NCBI GenBank assembly: GCA_026122225.1
Contig: JANEZZ010002068.1
Coordinates: forward strand, 186,001-250,000
Direction of reading: 5' to 3'
Source of the DNA: Heloderma charlesbogerti
Lineage: Eukaryota; Chordata; Lepidosauria; Squamata; Helodermatidae
Length of the DNA stretch: 64,000 nt
A program made the translations under genes and the position numbers. Within the stretch, counting starts at the first letter, position 1; each line of letters opens with the position of its first letter. This document shows positions 31,714-43,000 of this stretch, in pieces. Under the pieces are notes generated by a model. It ran no database searches. It had not been told where the DNA came from and was given only the letters and a program-made list of their open reading frames with translations.

Positions 31714-32220
31714 GGTGGCATGAATAGAAGCATAGCTTCCAAATCACGTGAAGTACCAGTTCCCCACTACTCGGCACTGGTTAGGCCTCATCTGGAGTAC
31801 TGTGTCCAGTTCTGGGCACCACGCTTTAAGAAGGAGGATGCAGACAAGCTGGAGAGGGTTCAGAGGGGGGCTACGAAGATGATCAAGGAACTGGAAACCA
31901 AGCCCTATGAGGAGAGACTGAAAGAACTGGGCATGTTTGGCCTTGAGAAGACTGAGGGGAGATAGGATGGCGCTCTTCAAGCACTCAAAAGGTTGTCCCA
32001 GAGAGGAAGGCCAGGATCTCTTCTCGATCATCCCAGAGCGCAGGACATGGAATAACGGGCTCAAGTTCCAGGAAGCCAGGCTGAACATCGGGAAAAACGT
32101 CCTGACTGTTAGAGCAACACGACAATGGAACCAACTACCCAGGGAGGTGGTGGGCTCCCCCACACTGGAAGCATTCAAGACATGGTCTCCTAAATTACCA
32201 CCCTTTCCTGGGCAGCATCT
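31714..32220 (+). mobile_element. CR1 LINE, 3' part
   Basis: Plus-strand frame of 85 residues with [39 protein letters not shown] and [20 protein letters not shown] frameshift then leads to [19 protein letters not shown] and [13 protein letters not shown]. It is 5'-truncated and dead. Confidence 0.85.
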
Positions 32221-33533
32221 GTAAAATAGCACAAAGGACAAGATTTCATTCTCTCTCCCCTCTTGCTTCCCGAGATGTGTTTCTCCCAATCTCATGACAG
32301 GTTTGAGGAGGAACTAAAAATAACCCCTCGTGTGAAGAAGCAGATGGCGTGATCGGTGAATGACTGGATAGTCATGGGTTTGAATCCCCTACTCAGCAGT
32401 AAAGTTTAGGAGGCAAACCTGAGCTGGTCTCTCTCAGCCTAATCTACCTCCCACGGTGGTTGTGACAAGAGAGAGGCTGACATGGGAGAAGAACGGAGGC
32501 ATGCAGATCCTGAAGGGGCACAAACCCCACCGCCCCCTCTGAATTTTGTCTGCGGGCAAGGCCACATGGCCAGCTGAAGGCTGTCTGGTTAGGGAGGGGA
32601 GAGAAATAGCTTGGGCACTGTGTGACCTGATGGAGGGCGGCCTTGTGGGCCAAATCTAGTGGCTAACCACCATCTTCATGTCTGGGGAGATGGGTGCACG
32701 CACTTTAGTGTGCGTGGGGTGAGGGTGGGAAGATGCAGTGGAACTAGAAAGGGAGAAAATTGGGCAGGGTGTATTTGGCCCTGCAAGCAGGGCTGGTGCC
32801 AGGCGGTTGACATCACTGGGCACCAGCCAAGGACGCACCAGGGCCCTCTGCCCCAAGGCCCCAGAACCTGCCTGCTCATTCGTTCCCTTCTAGGCAGCTG
32901 CTCTCTCCAGTGGCCTGGGCAGCGGTGAGGAGGGGGTTCTTGGGAGGGGTCCCATTAAGGCATCTTAACATGCTCAGAGGGCTGCTCCTGGAGCTGGAGA
33001 GGGTAAGATAGGTGGCCCTCCATCCCCTAGCGAGGCTAACCCCCTATTTTTCCTCTTTTCCACCACAGCAGCCTGTAGCCAGATCAGGTAAATGTCCAGG
33101 CAGCAGATACACAGGGCAGTGGGAGGAGAGAAAAACAGGTGGTCACTCCTCGCGCGTGCGACAGGCTTGCGTTAGTGGCATACCACAAGTGAGGAGGTAG
33201 AAGGTCCCGCTTTTAATCGTAAGTAAAAAGGTGCTTAAGCAGACAGGTGAGAGCACCCTCTGGCGTCGAGGACCAAGTTGGACCTCTGGGAGGCTGCACC
33301 CCTCAGGAGGAATAAAAAGCAAGGTGCTAGCCCTCATGAGGCCAAAGGGATCCCTGAAAGCAGGGGGACGAGGCCTACCCCAATCTCAGGGGTCAAGGAG
33401 GTGGTGAATAAGATTTTAGGCACTCAAAATTAGCCCTATAAGCTCTTTGCAGCTTATATTCAAGGCTCAGTTGGACAAAAGGTAAAAAAAGAGGGGGCCT
33501 TAATAAACTGCACAGACCCAACACCCCTCCAAG

Positions 33534-33934
33534 TGTTATAGAAATTTCAGCTTTAATATGTTTAGATTAGCGTAAGCTGTTCTATGTAGCTAGATTTTTG
33601 TGTGTTCTACCTTTGTACAAAACTGCCATGTTGGCAGACACAGTGCCTTATCAGAGACTCAGGAATGTCAAGAATGTAGCATGCAAGAGTACGTGACTAC
33701 CGCTGTCTCTCTGCGCATGCTTCAGTGTTGAAGGGCGTTGTTTGTGCCAGCTAGACCGAGAAGTTAGTGGAGAACAGGCGTAAGGCAGCCCCCAAAGACT
33801 TTGTGTATATAAGCCTCTGGATCACATTACTTGGTTGCCATCATTGCTGGAGCGTTAGCCACAAAGGTTGCCTTATTCTGCAGAATAAAATCGTGCTGGA
33901 CCAGACCTCTGCCTCCTCTTGTTCTTGGTAAACA
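33534..33934 (+). mobile_element. Candidate LTR (endogenous retrovirus type)
   Basis: TGTTATAG...GTAAACA with a promoter-like layout. TATATAA is at 33806-33812, a plausible R region follows, then AATAAA at 33884-33889 and a short U5 ending in CA. A purine-rich tract (seven A, then GAGGGGG) lies about 35 bases before the left end. No matching target duplication and no coding frame were found, so both the boundaries and the class are uncertain. Confidence 0.45.
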
Positions 33935-34344
33935 AATTGGATAAGTCTACCAGGGATAAAACACAATTTTTGTAATACAAGGTTGGCCAGATAAAAGCCC
34001 ACCCCTTCTAAAAACAGGAGATCATGGGGCCCATGTACAAGTAGTGGTGGGGGAATCACAGGTCCCTTGTGATTCAAGCAGAGGCAACCAAGGGCACGGA
34101 CTTTTCCGGCAAGAATGATGATGGGTGTTGCAGCCCTTAAAAGATGAACACATTTCTTCACGAAAGCTTCTGCTGGAAGCAATCTGTTCATCTTTACCGC
34201 GTCTGTGCTGAGCTCTCCAGGGCTTTAGGCAGATTACGCCCTGCAAGGCGATTCTATGGTCCTGCAGGCAAAGCAGGCTTGAGTGCTGGTCCTTCCCAAA
34301 ACAAAAGCAAGGTTCCAGTCCTCATGAATAAAGAGCAGATTTAA

Positions 34345-34535
34345 ATAGAAAACTGCCTTATACAGAGTCAGACCACTGCTCCACATAGCCCAGTATGTCT
34401 AGCAGCTGTGGCTCCCCAGGGTTTCAGGCAGGAGTCTTTCCCAGCCCTCCCTGGAGATGCTGCAGGGGATCGAACCAGGGACCTTCTCTGTGCACAGAAG
34501 GGGCTCCACCTCTGAGCTATGGCTGATCCCCGAGC
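34345..34535 (-). repeat. tRNA-derived SINE (type B)
   Basis: The minus strand reads GGATCAGCCATAGCTCAGAG (A box) and GGTCCCTGGTTCGATCCCCT (B box). It continues TGCAGCATCTCCAGGGAGGG and ends near CTGTATAAGGCAGTTTTC. Confidence 0.7.
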
Positions 34536-34556
34536 CAGCAGGTGCCTTGTCCTGCT

Positions 34557-35044
34557 TTTCACACTGACGCTTTCTCCCTCTCCCTCACACACACATTCTC
34601 CCCCCTCACATACACACACACTTTCTCTCTCTCACACACACATTCTCCCCCCTCACATACACACACACTTCTCTCTCTCACATACACATTCTCCCCCTTC
34701 TCACACACACACTTTCTCTCTCTCCCTCACACACATTCTCCCCCCCTCACACACACACTTTCTCACTCTCACACACATTCTCCCCCCTCTCACACACTTT
34801 CTCTCTCACTCACATTCTCCCCCTCTCTCTCACACGCACACACTTTCTCTCACACACATTCTCCCCCCCTCACACAAACACATTCTCCCCGCTCATACAC
34901 ACACTTTCTCTCTCTCTCATACACACACACACACACACATTCTCCCCCCTCTCACACACACACTCTCACTCTCACACACATTCTCCCCCCTCTCACACAC
35001 TTTCTCTCACACACATTCTCCCCCCTCTCACACACACTTTCTCT

Positions 35045-35081
<37 letters not shown>

Positions 35082-35115
35082 TTTCTCTCTCAATCTCACA
35101 CACATCCCCCCCCAC
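34557..35115. repeat. CT/CA-rich satellite-like tract
   Basis: Degenerate tandem array built from CTTTCTCTCTCTCACACACA and CATTCTCCCCCCTCACACAC motifs, with units of roughly 40-60 bp. Long open frames in two registers are a by-product of missing stop codons and encode only Ser/His/Thr/Leu/Pro repeats. Confidence 0.85.
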
Positions 35116-37451
35116 ACGTATATACAAAAATCTTTGGCTCCCTTACCACCTCACGCTGAGCTCAAATGACATTTTAATCCTTCTGATGCAAGTAGAAAAT
35201 CGCGGAACCATTAGTCAAAAGGCACATTTTCAACAACAAAAAGAAAAGCGTCCTCCCGCAACCCTCTGCTGTTGGTTGTTGCTGTTGTTGTTTTTACATA
35301 TATACAATTTCCAATTAATTATAAATATGTATAGAAAAAAAATCACAAGCAGACAAAGAAGATGCTTAGAAAGTGCCAACAAGGGACAGAAGGAGAGGGA
35401 GGAAGATTTTTTTTCATTAAAAAATACATACAATCAATAGAACAAACGGCGTAATAATTTAGTTTAAAAAGTAGCTGTTACATATTATTATAATAATAAT
35501 TATTCATCTTCCTGACGAAAAATGGAGATGGGAAGCTGGGGTGGGGGCTGCATGTCACGGATGGGGTCTCATCCCCCTTGCTCTCCAACTCCTCAAGAAA
35601 GCAACCAGGGAAATTGCATATTTTGTTTTAATTAAAACAACCCTAAAAGAACCACATATGCTTCTGAAGGTATTTATTTGGGGAGGTGGAGTCGACCAAG
35701 AGCACCTTCCAAGTCTTTTCTTTCCTGAGTTTTAACCTTTTTCCTTTCTCCTGTTGCTACAATCCACTAACCAGTCAAAACCGGACTACCTGGATTTACT
35801 ATGGCTACTAAAATATTTAATATGAATGGCAACATGCAACGGGTCCCTGCCCCAAGGGCCTTACAAAACAGGATGAACATTCTGCTTCTCCAAGGGAAAC
35901 CAAATCCACAGCTGCCTGCATGATGCAAACAGCATATTTGCATAGTTTCTTTGTTTTTGCATAACTTATTTGCTCCTTCTGGACATGGGGTGGGGCAAGG
36001 CAACTGAACCCACTGCAAATCTTCATTCGCTCTCAATCACACATGCAGACTTTCTCCCGAGATTTTCACTGTTCACCCACAGGGCTATTACACTCATAAG
36101 GACTAGCGACTTAGTTTTGTTTTGTTTTTTAAAAAGGTTTTTTGAGGGGACTGCTGCTCAGAATACATTCCAAGGACCAAAATTCCACAGTAGAGGCTTT
36201 AGACTTTGTGCAACACACACCTGCCGTCTGTGGGAAATGGTAGAGAAACGGCAGGTATGATGAAATCAGAGGCCCCTGGCTTGAAATTGTAATACCAGGT
36301 AGTATAAAAGCATAGCCCAAGGTTTGCAAACATGGGTGTTGCCCAATTTATTTATTTGCGAGCTGCAACGTCCAACCACTAGTTAGATTTTCACTAGAAC
36401 AGAAAAATGCCCAGTTGGCAGAAAGTTTTTAAAACATCTACCTAGTTTTAATACCATTAAAAAATATGTGGCGGCAGAGGCATCTTCCTCCCCTTTCTTT
36501 CTCACACTTACACACAGAGGGATACTTTCTTTTTTAAGGTAGCACCGATTGGGACATTGCTAGACTGGAGCCCCATGCCTATATCTGTTTCCCAGGGTCC
36601 CCAGTCTGTTTCCCAGGGTCCCCAAGTATCCACTAATGCCAGTGGAAGGACTCTCCATATAATTGCCATGGAGGGGAAAATTTTCACAGGGATGCAGCTG
36701 GGAAGGGAAGGGTTAACGCCCCTCCCCACATGCTGAAATGCCCCCTCCCAGGCAATTAAGCTGAGAAAAAAAATATTCCATTGATACCAATGGAAAGATT
36801 GGGCCCCAGATATTTTAAGGGCCTAGCAACACCCCCATCACTGCAGGCACCCCTTTCCGCCTGTGCCAGAGAGAGAAGGGGAACCGCCTGTTCTAAGACG
36901 AGGGGTGCACACCATCTTAACAGTGAAGCACAGGCGTGGCTGGGGGGTGGTTCCCCTTGTGTTCTACTCTATGGCAATTTGAGGCAGGTTTCCTCCACTC
37001 AGCCTCAGGCGACTCACCAGAGGCAGTTTCTCGGATCAGGGAACGGCACTGGCTCGTTTGGTTCAGAGCTGACAGGTGCCGGACGAGGAGGACCGAGGCA
37101 AGATCCCAGGAACCGTAGGAAAGGCAGAGGCGGCCACGGGCAAGGTGTCCCGCTGATTCCACCTTGTGCGGAAAGGTGGAGAGTAAAACTGAAAGGAAAA
37201 AACTGGCAGGCTCTGGGACAGAGGAGAGGTGCCAGGGGTTGAACCTGGGACCTTTTGCATGCAGAGCTGGTGCTCCACCACAGAACAACAGGTCTTCTGC
37301 AAGGCTCAGGGGACTCTGGAGTGAAGGTTCGAGTAGCTAAAAAAGGACAGAGAGGGCAGAGGGGGCCAGGCAGACAGGCTTCTAAAACCGGCGATGTCCG
37401 GCATATGGGAGCTAAGGTCTTGGGGGCTAAAAGCAACAGACCGCTCCCCAG

Positions 37452-38386
37452 CTAGAGATGTAAAGTCTCCGGAAATTTTGAGGCCATGGGCAGGGGGGAT
37501 GTTTTTTTTCCGGGGTTTTCGGAAAAATTGAAAAATAAGCAATACTTATTTTTTAGTGCTCTGTACAGATCTAACATCACTTTGTTGCTTTAAGACGGCC
37601 TTCCCCAACTTGATGCCCTCCAGATATTTTGGACTTCAGTTCTCATTGGCCTCAGGCAGCATGGCTGAGTCAGGAATACTGGGTACTGTAGCCAAAACAT
37701 CCAGAGGGCGCCAGGTTGTGGAGGGATGCTTTAGGAACATACAGCAGCCTTTCTGTTCCTAAAGTTATTCTATGTATGACTTAGTTTGCTCATAAAATTA
37801 TCATTAAATTTTAAAACTTTTAAAAGTAAATTCAGTAAATCTGTAATTCTTGTTTGAATAGATCAGAATTACATTAAATGACTGCTACAGCATCAGAAAC
37901 ACAGGACTCTACAGAACAAAACCCAAGCTGTCAGGAATGCACTTTTACTGTCGAAAAAGCACAATGGTGACTCTACTCGCATGTTGGGAAACTGAGCATA
38001 AATGTTCATCGGTGGAATATACTTTAAATCAATAATTTTTATAAGGAATGAAAGAACTAACTATGCCAGGAATCTTACAGAGAGGATTAAAAATAATTTC
38101 CCCCATGATTTCATGATTTCCAGACATTTTACATCTCCAGTCTTTCTATACAAGTGTTCTTGTTACATGGTTTTTAGAAATCATTTTGGGGGGAGTAAAG
38201 GCTGAGTAACAACGCATAAATACTTTGTCTTAAATTCTAAAAATATTTCACAATCCAAAGCTGTTCAATGTTTCCAAGTTTTCAGAAAAAAAACCAGAAA
38301 CGGTCTTTGGAAAAAACAGTGGCGGCAGGGGTGGGGGAGTTTTCCCCCAAAATGTTCTGGGTTTTTTCCAGGCCCTCACATCTCTG
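37452..38386. repeat. Dispersed repeat, copy B, with nested foldback
   Basis: Begins CTAGAGATGTAAAG and ends CTCACATCTCT. It is collinear with copy A (28409-29159), including the family 1 foldback (37602-37725) directly after TGTTGCTTTAAGAC. It has about 230 bases near 37855-38090 that copy A lacks, and lacks the BovB tail present in A. Confidence 0.7.
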
Positions 38387-38876
38387 TTCCTGACACTGAT
38401 AAGTAACCTCTCCTTAGAACAGGAAGAGCCTTTCTTGATTAAATAATCAAGCCCCCTTTTTCTTTGCGAGACAGTGTAATGCTCCCTTGGAACACACATA
38501 CACACACACACACACACACGCAGTTCAGTAACAAATAACTTTTTTAAAAGTTGGACTGGGCCACAACCACAATCTAACCCCCTCCCCCCACCCCCCCAAT
38601 TGTATGATCGGACAAGATTATGCACATTTTTGCACGGCTGAAAATGCTCCCACCTGGCAACAGGAAGGGGCAGGAAGTGACGCCAAGCGTCGAGAAATTA
38701 TCCAAACCACTGAAAAGTTCTGGCTTCTGAAATTTTGCCACAAGCTTTTCCCTACCTCCATGAGGTCTAGAAACTTTGGGATTCCGCCCCCCCTCCCCAT
38801 TAAAACCAGTAGCAAAGAATCTACGGATACCAGATTGGAGCAGTCACCAAGTTCCACGCCCCCCATTCACCAACAA

Positions 38877-38966
38877 CTTCCCCAGTGTGGTGCCAGACTG
38901 CAACTCCCATCATGATAGGCGTTGAAGTCCAACAGCTCTGGAGGACACCACACTGGGGAAGGCTGA
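38877..38966. repeat. Foldback element, family 1
   Basis: CTTCCCCAGTGTGGTGCCAG and ACTGCAACTCCCATCATG are on the left. AGGCGTTGAAGTCCAACAGC and CACCACACTGGGGAAGGCTG are on the right. Confidence 0.75.
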
Positions 38967-39269
38967 CTAAGTTAACACCCACAAAGCTCTTGCTTCTGGC
39001 TGTCATGGATTCAAATTGCGCTCCCTGTAGACAAACTGGATAGAACTGGGGGCGGGGGGAGAAGTATAAAGATTCCAGCTTTCCAAACTCAGTAGTTTGT
39101 GTAGGGGGTGGGGTGGGGTGGGAGAGGTGCATCTTGGGGGAGGGGAGAAGCAGGCGGTGGGGGGGCCACCTACTTGTCATTTCTATAAGGTGCCTGAGCC
39201 CCCCACATGGTTTAGGCGTCCCCACACCACCCCGCTACCCCACCCCCAGAACTCCACTTTGTACATAAT

Positions 39270-39350
39270 TCATCTATATATATAGATAGAGATATATATA
39301 TATAAAAATTTAGTACAGATGTCGACTGTATATTATATATAAATAAACTT
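39270..39350. repeat. AT microsatellite in probable SBNO2 3' UTR
   Basis: Alternating TATATA tracts with TAGATAGAGA interruptions, 165 bases downstream of the SBNO2 stop on the minus strand. Confidence 0.8.
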
Positions 39351-39514
39351 TGCTTCTGTTAACGCTCGTCCTCCGCGTCCCATCCCTGCTGAAAAAGACA
39401 GAAGTGGTCCGTCGCAAACCTGTATTAAAAAGAACACAGACCCCCCCCCAGTCCAAAGCCAAGTCTGGGCCCCTTGCCCGGATCCCCCTCCCCGCTGCTG
39501 ATCCAGCTGGCATC

Positions 39515-40038
39515 CTAGAAGTTAGAAAAAGAGCCGGCGCCGAACTGGATGACGCTTTCCCGCCCTTGCGCTGTGTCCCCAGGCCCCACGTTGAGGGAGC
39601 TCAGCATCTCCTCCAAGAGTTCCTTGTAGTTGATGTCCGAGGCGGGCAAGGAGAAGTTCTCTGGGGCTGGGGGCAAGTGTTCGTGCTGGGAGGGGGAGCC
39701 GAGGGGCGCGCTCCCCACCAGCCCGGCGCCCTCGTAGGGGGGGTGGAAGCTGAAATGCAAAGGCGGTGGCAGCTGAGGGGATGCCTCGGCCCAGAAGTCC
39801 GGAAGGCTCTCACCGGGCGGGCTGTAGGTCAGGTCCAAGATTTCGCCCGGCTGTGGGGGCAGAAAACCTGCGCCCCCCACAGGATGGCTGAGATCCAGTG
39901 GCGGCAACAGCGTGTAAGGCAGGCCGGGTCCCGCTGCGGCCACTGCCAGGGCTTGGTTCCGCTTCTGTTTGACATTTTCATCCATTTGCTTCAGCTCCTT
40001 CCGCACTTGCTGGACGCAGCTCTCGGGGATTTTGATGC
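39515..40038 (-). CDS. SBNO2: SBNO2 last coding exon
   Basis: The acceptor is GCCCCCAG. It opens [19 protein letters not shown], continues through a proline-rich stretch with [19 protein letters not shown], and ends [18 protein letters not shown]...[14 protein letters not shown] with TAG at 39517-39515. The middle is variable and the two ends are conserved among SBNO2 proteins. Confidence 0.95.
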
Positions 40039-43000
40039 CTGGGGGCAGGGGGAGGAGAGAAACGACCCGGGTTAGCCCCTGGCAGCAACCTGGCTAAGGA
40101 ACTCGAGCCTTGTGTGACTCTTAAGTGCCCACCCATTCGTCACCCCAGTCGACTGTTTCTAGTCAAAGGACAGTCCCTCGGCTGACAGGCCAACGTGCCC
40201 AGGAAAATTACGCAGCACTAGAGGAATTGCGGAAAGAGGCCACATCGTTTTTTCCGGCTGTACAAATTCACACAGGCAGTACTGGGGGGGGGGGGGGGCT
40301 GTACCCCCAGCCCTGCTGAAAGACATCATATTTTTCCTCTTCCGTCCCCATCCCCTTTTCCTTGTGTGTCACATCATTTTAGATTGTAATCCTGGGGGGT
40401 GGCGAGGAACTGCCTCGTTCTACTGTCGTATGTAAACCACTCTGGGAGCCTTTTTGGCTGAGGAAGGAGATGACAATGCTTGAAATAAAAGGCTTAAAAA
40501 GAATACAGGTTGCAGAATTCAGCTCTCTGGTGCAGAATTTTTAATTGCTCTGGTGCAGTTTCACCCTGGATCAAAAGCCCCTCCCTGTCTCTCCCAGCAC
40601 AGCAAAGAAAGAACACCCATCATAACTTTGGAGCAGAGAATGGGTACCAGAGTTCCCCCTCCCCGTCCCAATCCCCTTCTCCTTTTGTGTCTTTTAGATG
40701 GTAAGCTCTGAAGAGCAAGATAAAAATACACAATAGCCCTAGAAATCTCCTCCCCTCCATCTGGCACAATGGAGAAAAACTCTGAAGAGTAGGGGTAAAA
40801 ATACACAACAGTGCTAGAAATCTCCTCCCTTCAGTCTGGTGCAATGGAGAAAACTCTGAAGAGCAGGGTAAAAATACATAATAGCGCTAGAAACTTCCTC
40901 CCTCCCATCTGGCACAACGGAGAAAAGCTCTGAAGAGCAGGGTAAAAATACATAATAGCGCTAGAAACCTCCTCCCTTCCATGTGGTGCAACAGAGAAAA
41001 GCGTTCCCCCCTTCGCTCACCAACTTGCTTCTTCTTCTCTTTGGTCTTGAGGCGGACGATCTGCAGGTAGCTGGTGTTTGTGATGTCGGCCATTGTACTA
41101 GCAATTCTGCTCCAGACCCGCAGCAGCGCCCCACACAGCATGTAATAGTGGCGCAGGCGGGTGCCCTGGAAGCATTCCTTCCCCTCCTGGACCACTTTAC
41201 AATTCCCGTTCCTTTTTGGAGGAGGCAGCAGCATCAGGAACAGAAGAGAGAGGAAAGAAGCTCAACGCACGAAGGCTGCAGGGGAAGTTCTCTTCCATGC
41301 TCACTTCCTCCTACACCCCAGCCATCCACCCATTATTTCTAGACATGATTTAATTAATGTATTTGTACATTGATGAGTCGCTTTTGGGCCCAGATAGGGC
41401 TCCCGGGGTGGCGTACGCTCATTAGGAAAAGGACCCAGCTTCGCACAGGTTGGGATAGCCTTTAGTTTGATACTGCTGGAGTTGGACCCAGTGGCACCTC
41501 TAGGAATGGCCGCTGCCATGGGTTGCCCACATATTCCCCTGAGGGAGGGGTCTTCCCCACAGCGGGGGTGAGAGAGGGGGCAGGTGCCAAAGCTATGCAC
41601 TGGTTTAAGAACTCTGCCACCTCATGGCTGAAGACGTTATTGCGGGCTTCAACCACACGGGCACCTTGAAATGGCTTGCTGAGCTAACAAGCCACAAAAA
41701 GGAAGGAAAAGAACCTACAGTTTGTGTTTACGTGTGGCCCAGAACTGTGGATTGCTGGTGGCTTGTTTCACAAGAGCGGTCAGAAAGAGCAGCCGCTTCA
41801 CGTGCCCGGGTGACCATGCCGTGAAGGCATTTGGGATCGAGGGAGGGGGTCAAGCAAAGGAGGAGGGAACAAACAACCCAAGGACTGAGAAAACAAACCA
41901 TGGTTTGTTTGATCGTCTGCCAGACAAATCCTGGGCAGGGCAACAAGCTAGGGGTTCGATGAACCATGTGCTAGCGTTATATGCGAGTGTCTGATTCAGG
42001 CCGCTTCTGATATTCCTTCCTATTGGCCAACCCCCCACCCCCCATTTCCAGGATGCAGGCCCCATTTCTTTCCTAGGCACAGGGCCCAAAGACGCCCTCC
42101 CCCTCTCCCTGGCGCTCCAACCATTTGCTTACCACACGGCGTGGTTGCAGTATTTCAGGGAGAAAGCATAACCGCTCTCCCAATGTTTCTGGGCCTCTTC
42201 CGGCGGCACCTGAAGAAAAGAGCGGCAAAGAGGGAGACAAAAACGGTTATTTCCCCCTCTTCCTCAGAGGAGAGGTGGCAGAGAGGGAGGAGGAAGAGAG
42301 CCACCGCCAATTCCGTCCAGGCTTACCTGCCGGTACTTCTTCACAAGGCTCTCCAAAGTCTCCATCTGGCTGTGCTTGCCAATGTTTGGCTTGTACAGGG
42401 TGAAGTGTTTCCCACGGTTCTGCTCTGCCAAGAGGCAGGTGTAGAGGTTGCCTCGGACCTGCAGGGAGGCACAAGGGCTTGAAATCAGCTTGGGGGGGAC
42501 CCTTACAATGGTGGAGGCCCCTTGCAGACACCCCACCGCCCCCCACCACAAAGATCTTGGGAGAAAGCCACACCTGGGAGGGAACACACCGACAATGACG
42601 CATGTCAGGAGTGCACTTGTTTCCTCTTCCCTCCCCACCCCTACTTCCTTTCGTTTCATGCTTATTAGATTGTAAGGTCTCAGAGGGGTTTCCCCCTGGA
42701 ATCATTGTACAGCACATAAAAAAATGACAACAGAAACACAGACACACGCACAGCGATCTCAGTTCTTGGAGCACGGATCCTTCGGCAGCCAAAACAGTGC
42801 CACCCACGCACCAAAGGGAGAGACAGGCAGGGCGAAGGGAATCTTGAGGTTTGCCGAAGCGGAGCCATTCAGGCTGAGGATGATGGGAGTTGTAGTCCAA
42901 GACATCCGGTCAGGGAAGGTAGGCCAAGGTGTCACAAACTATGGCTGTTTCCCCCCATTCATTCATTCATTCATTCATTCATTATTACATTTCGATCCTG

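Larger units (their letters stand above)
27690..39514. other. GPX4-SBNO2 intergenic region, no gene seen
   Basis: The genes converge here. No exon-like frame with recognisable homology was seen. The region contains two paralogous repeats (28409-29159 and 37452-38386), CR1 (29590-29690, 31714-32220), a candidate LTR (33534-33934), SINEs, foldback elements and a CT/CA tract (34557-35115). Its right part (about 35180-38600) is poorer in known repeats and probably includes the long SBNO2 3' UTR. Possible minus-strand AATAAA signals lie at about 36349-36356, but I cannot say which is used. Confidence 0.6.

Noticed and set aside
34519..35169. Two overlapping open frames of more than 200 codons rich in Ser, His, Thr, Leu and Pro.
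   Set aside because: They lie entirely in the CT/CA repeat tract and stay open in more than one frame because the repeat lacks stop codons.
39350..40075. A 241-codon plus-strand frame opposite the last SBNO2 exon.
   Set aside because: Antisense to a GC-rich conserved exon; no homology or gene structure of its own.
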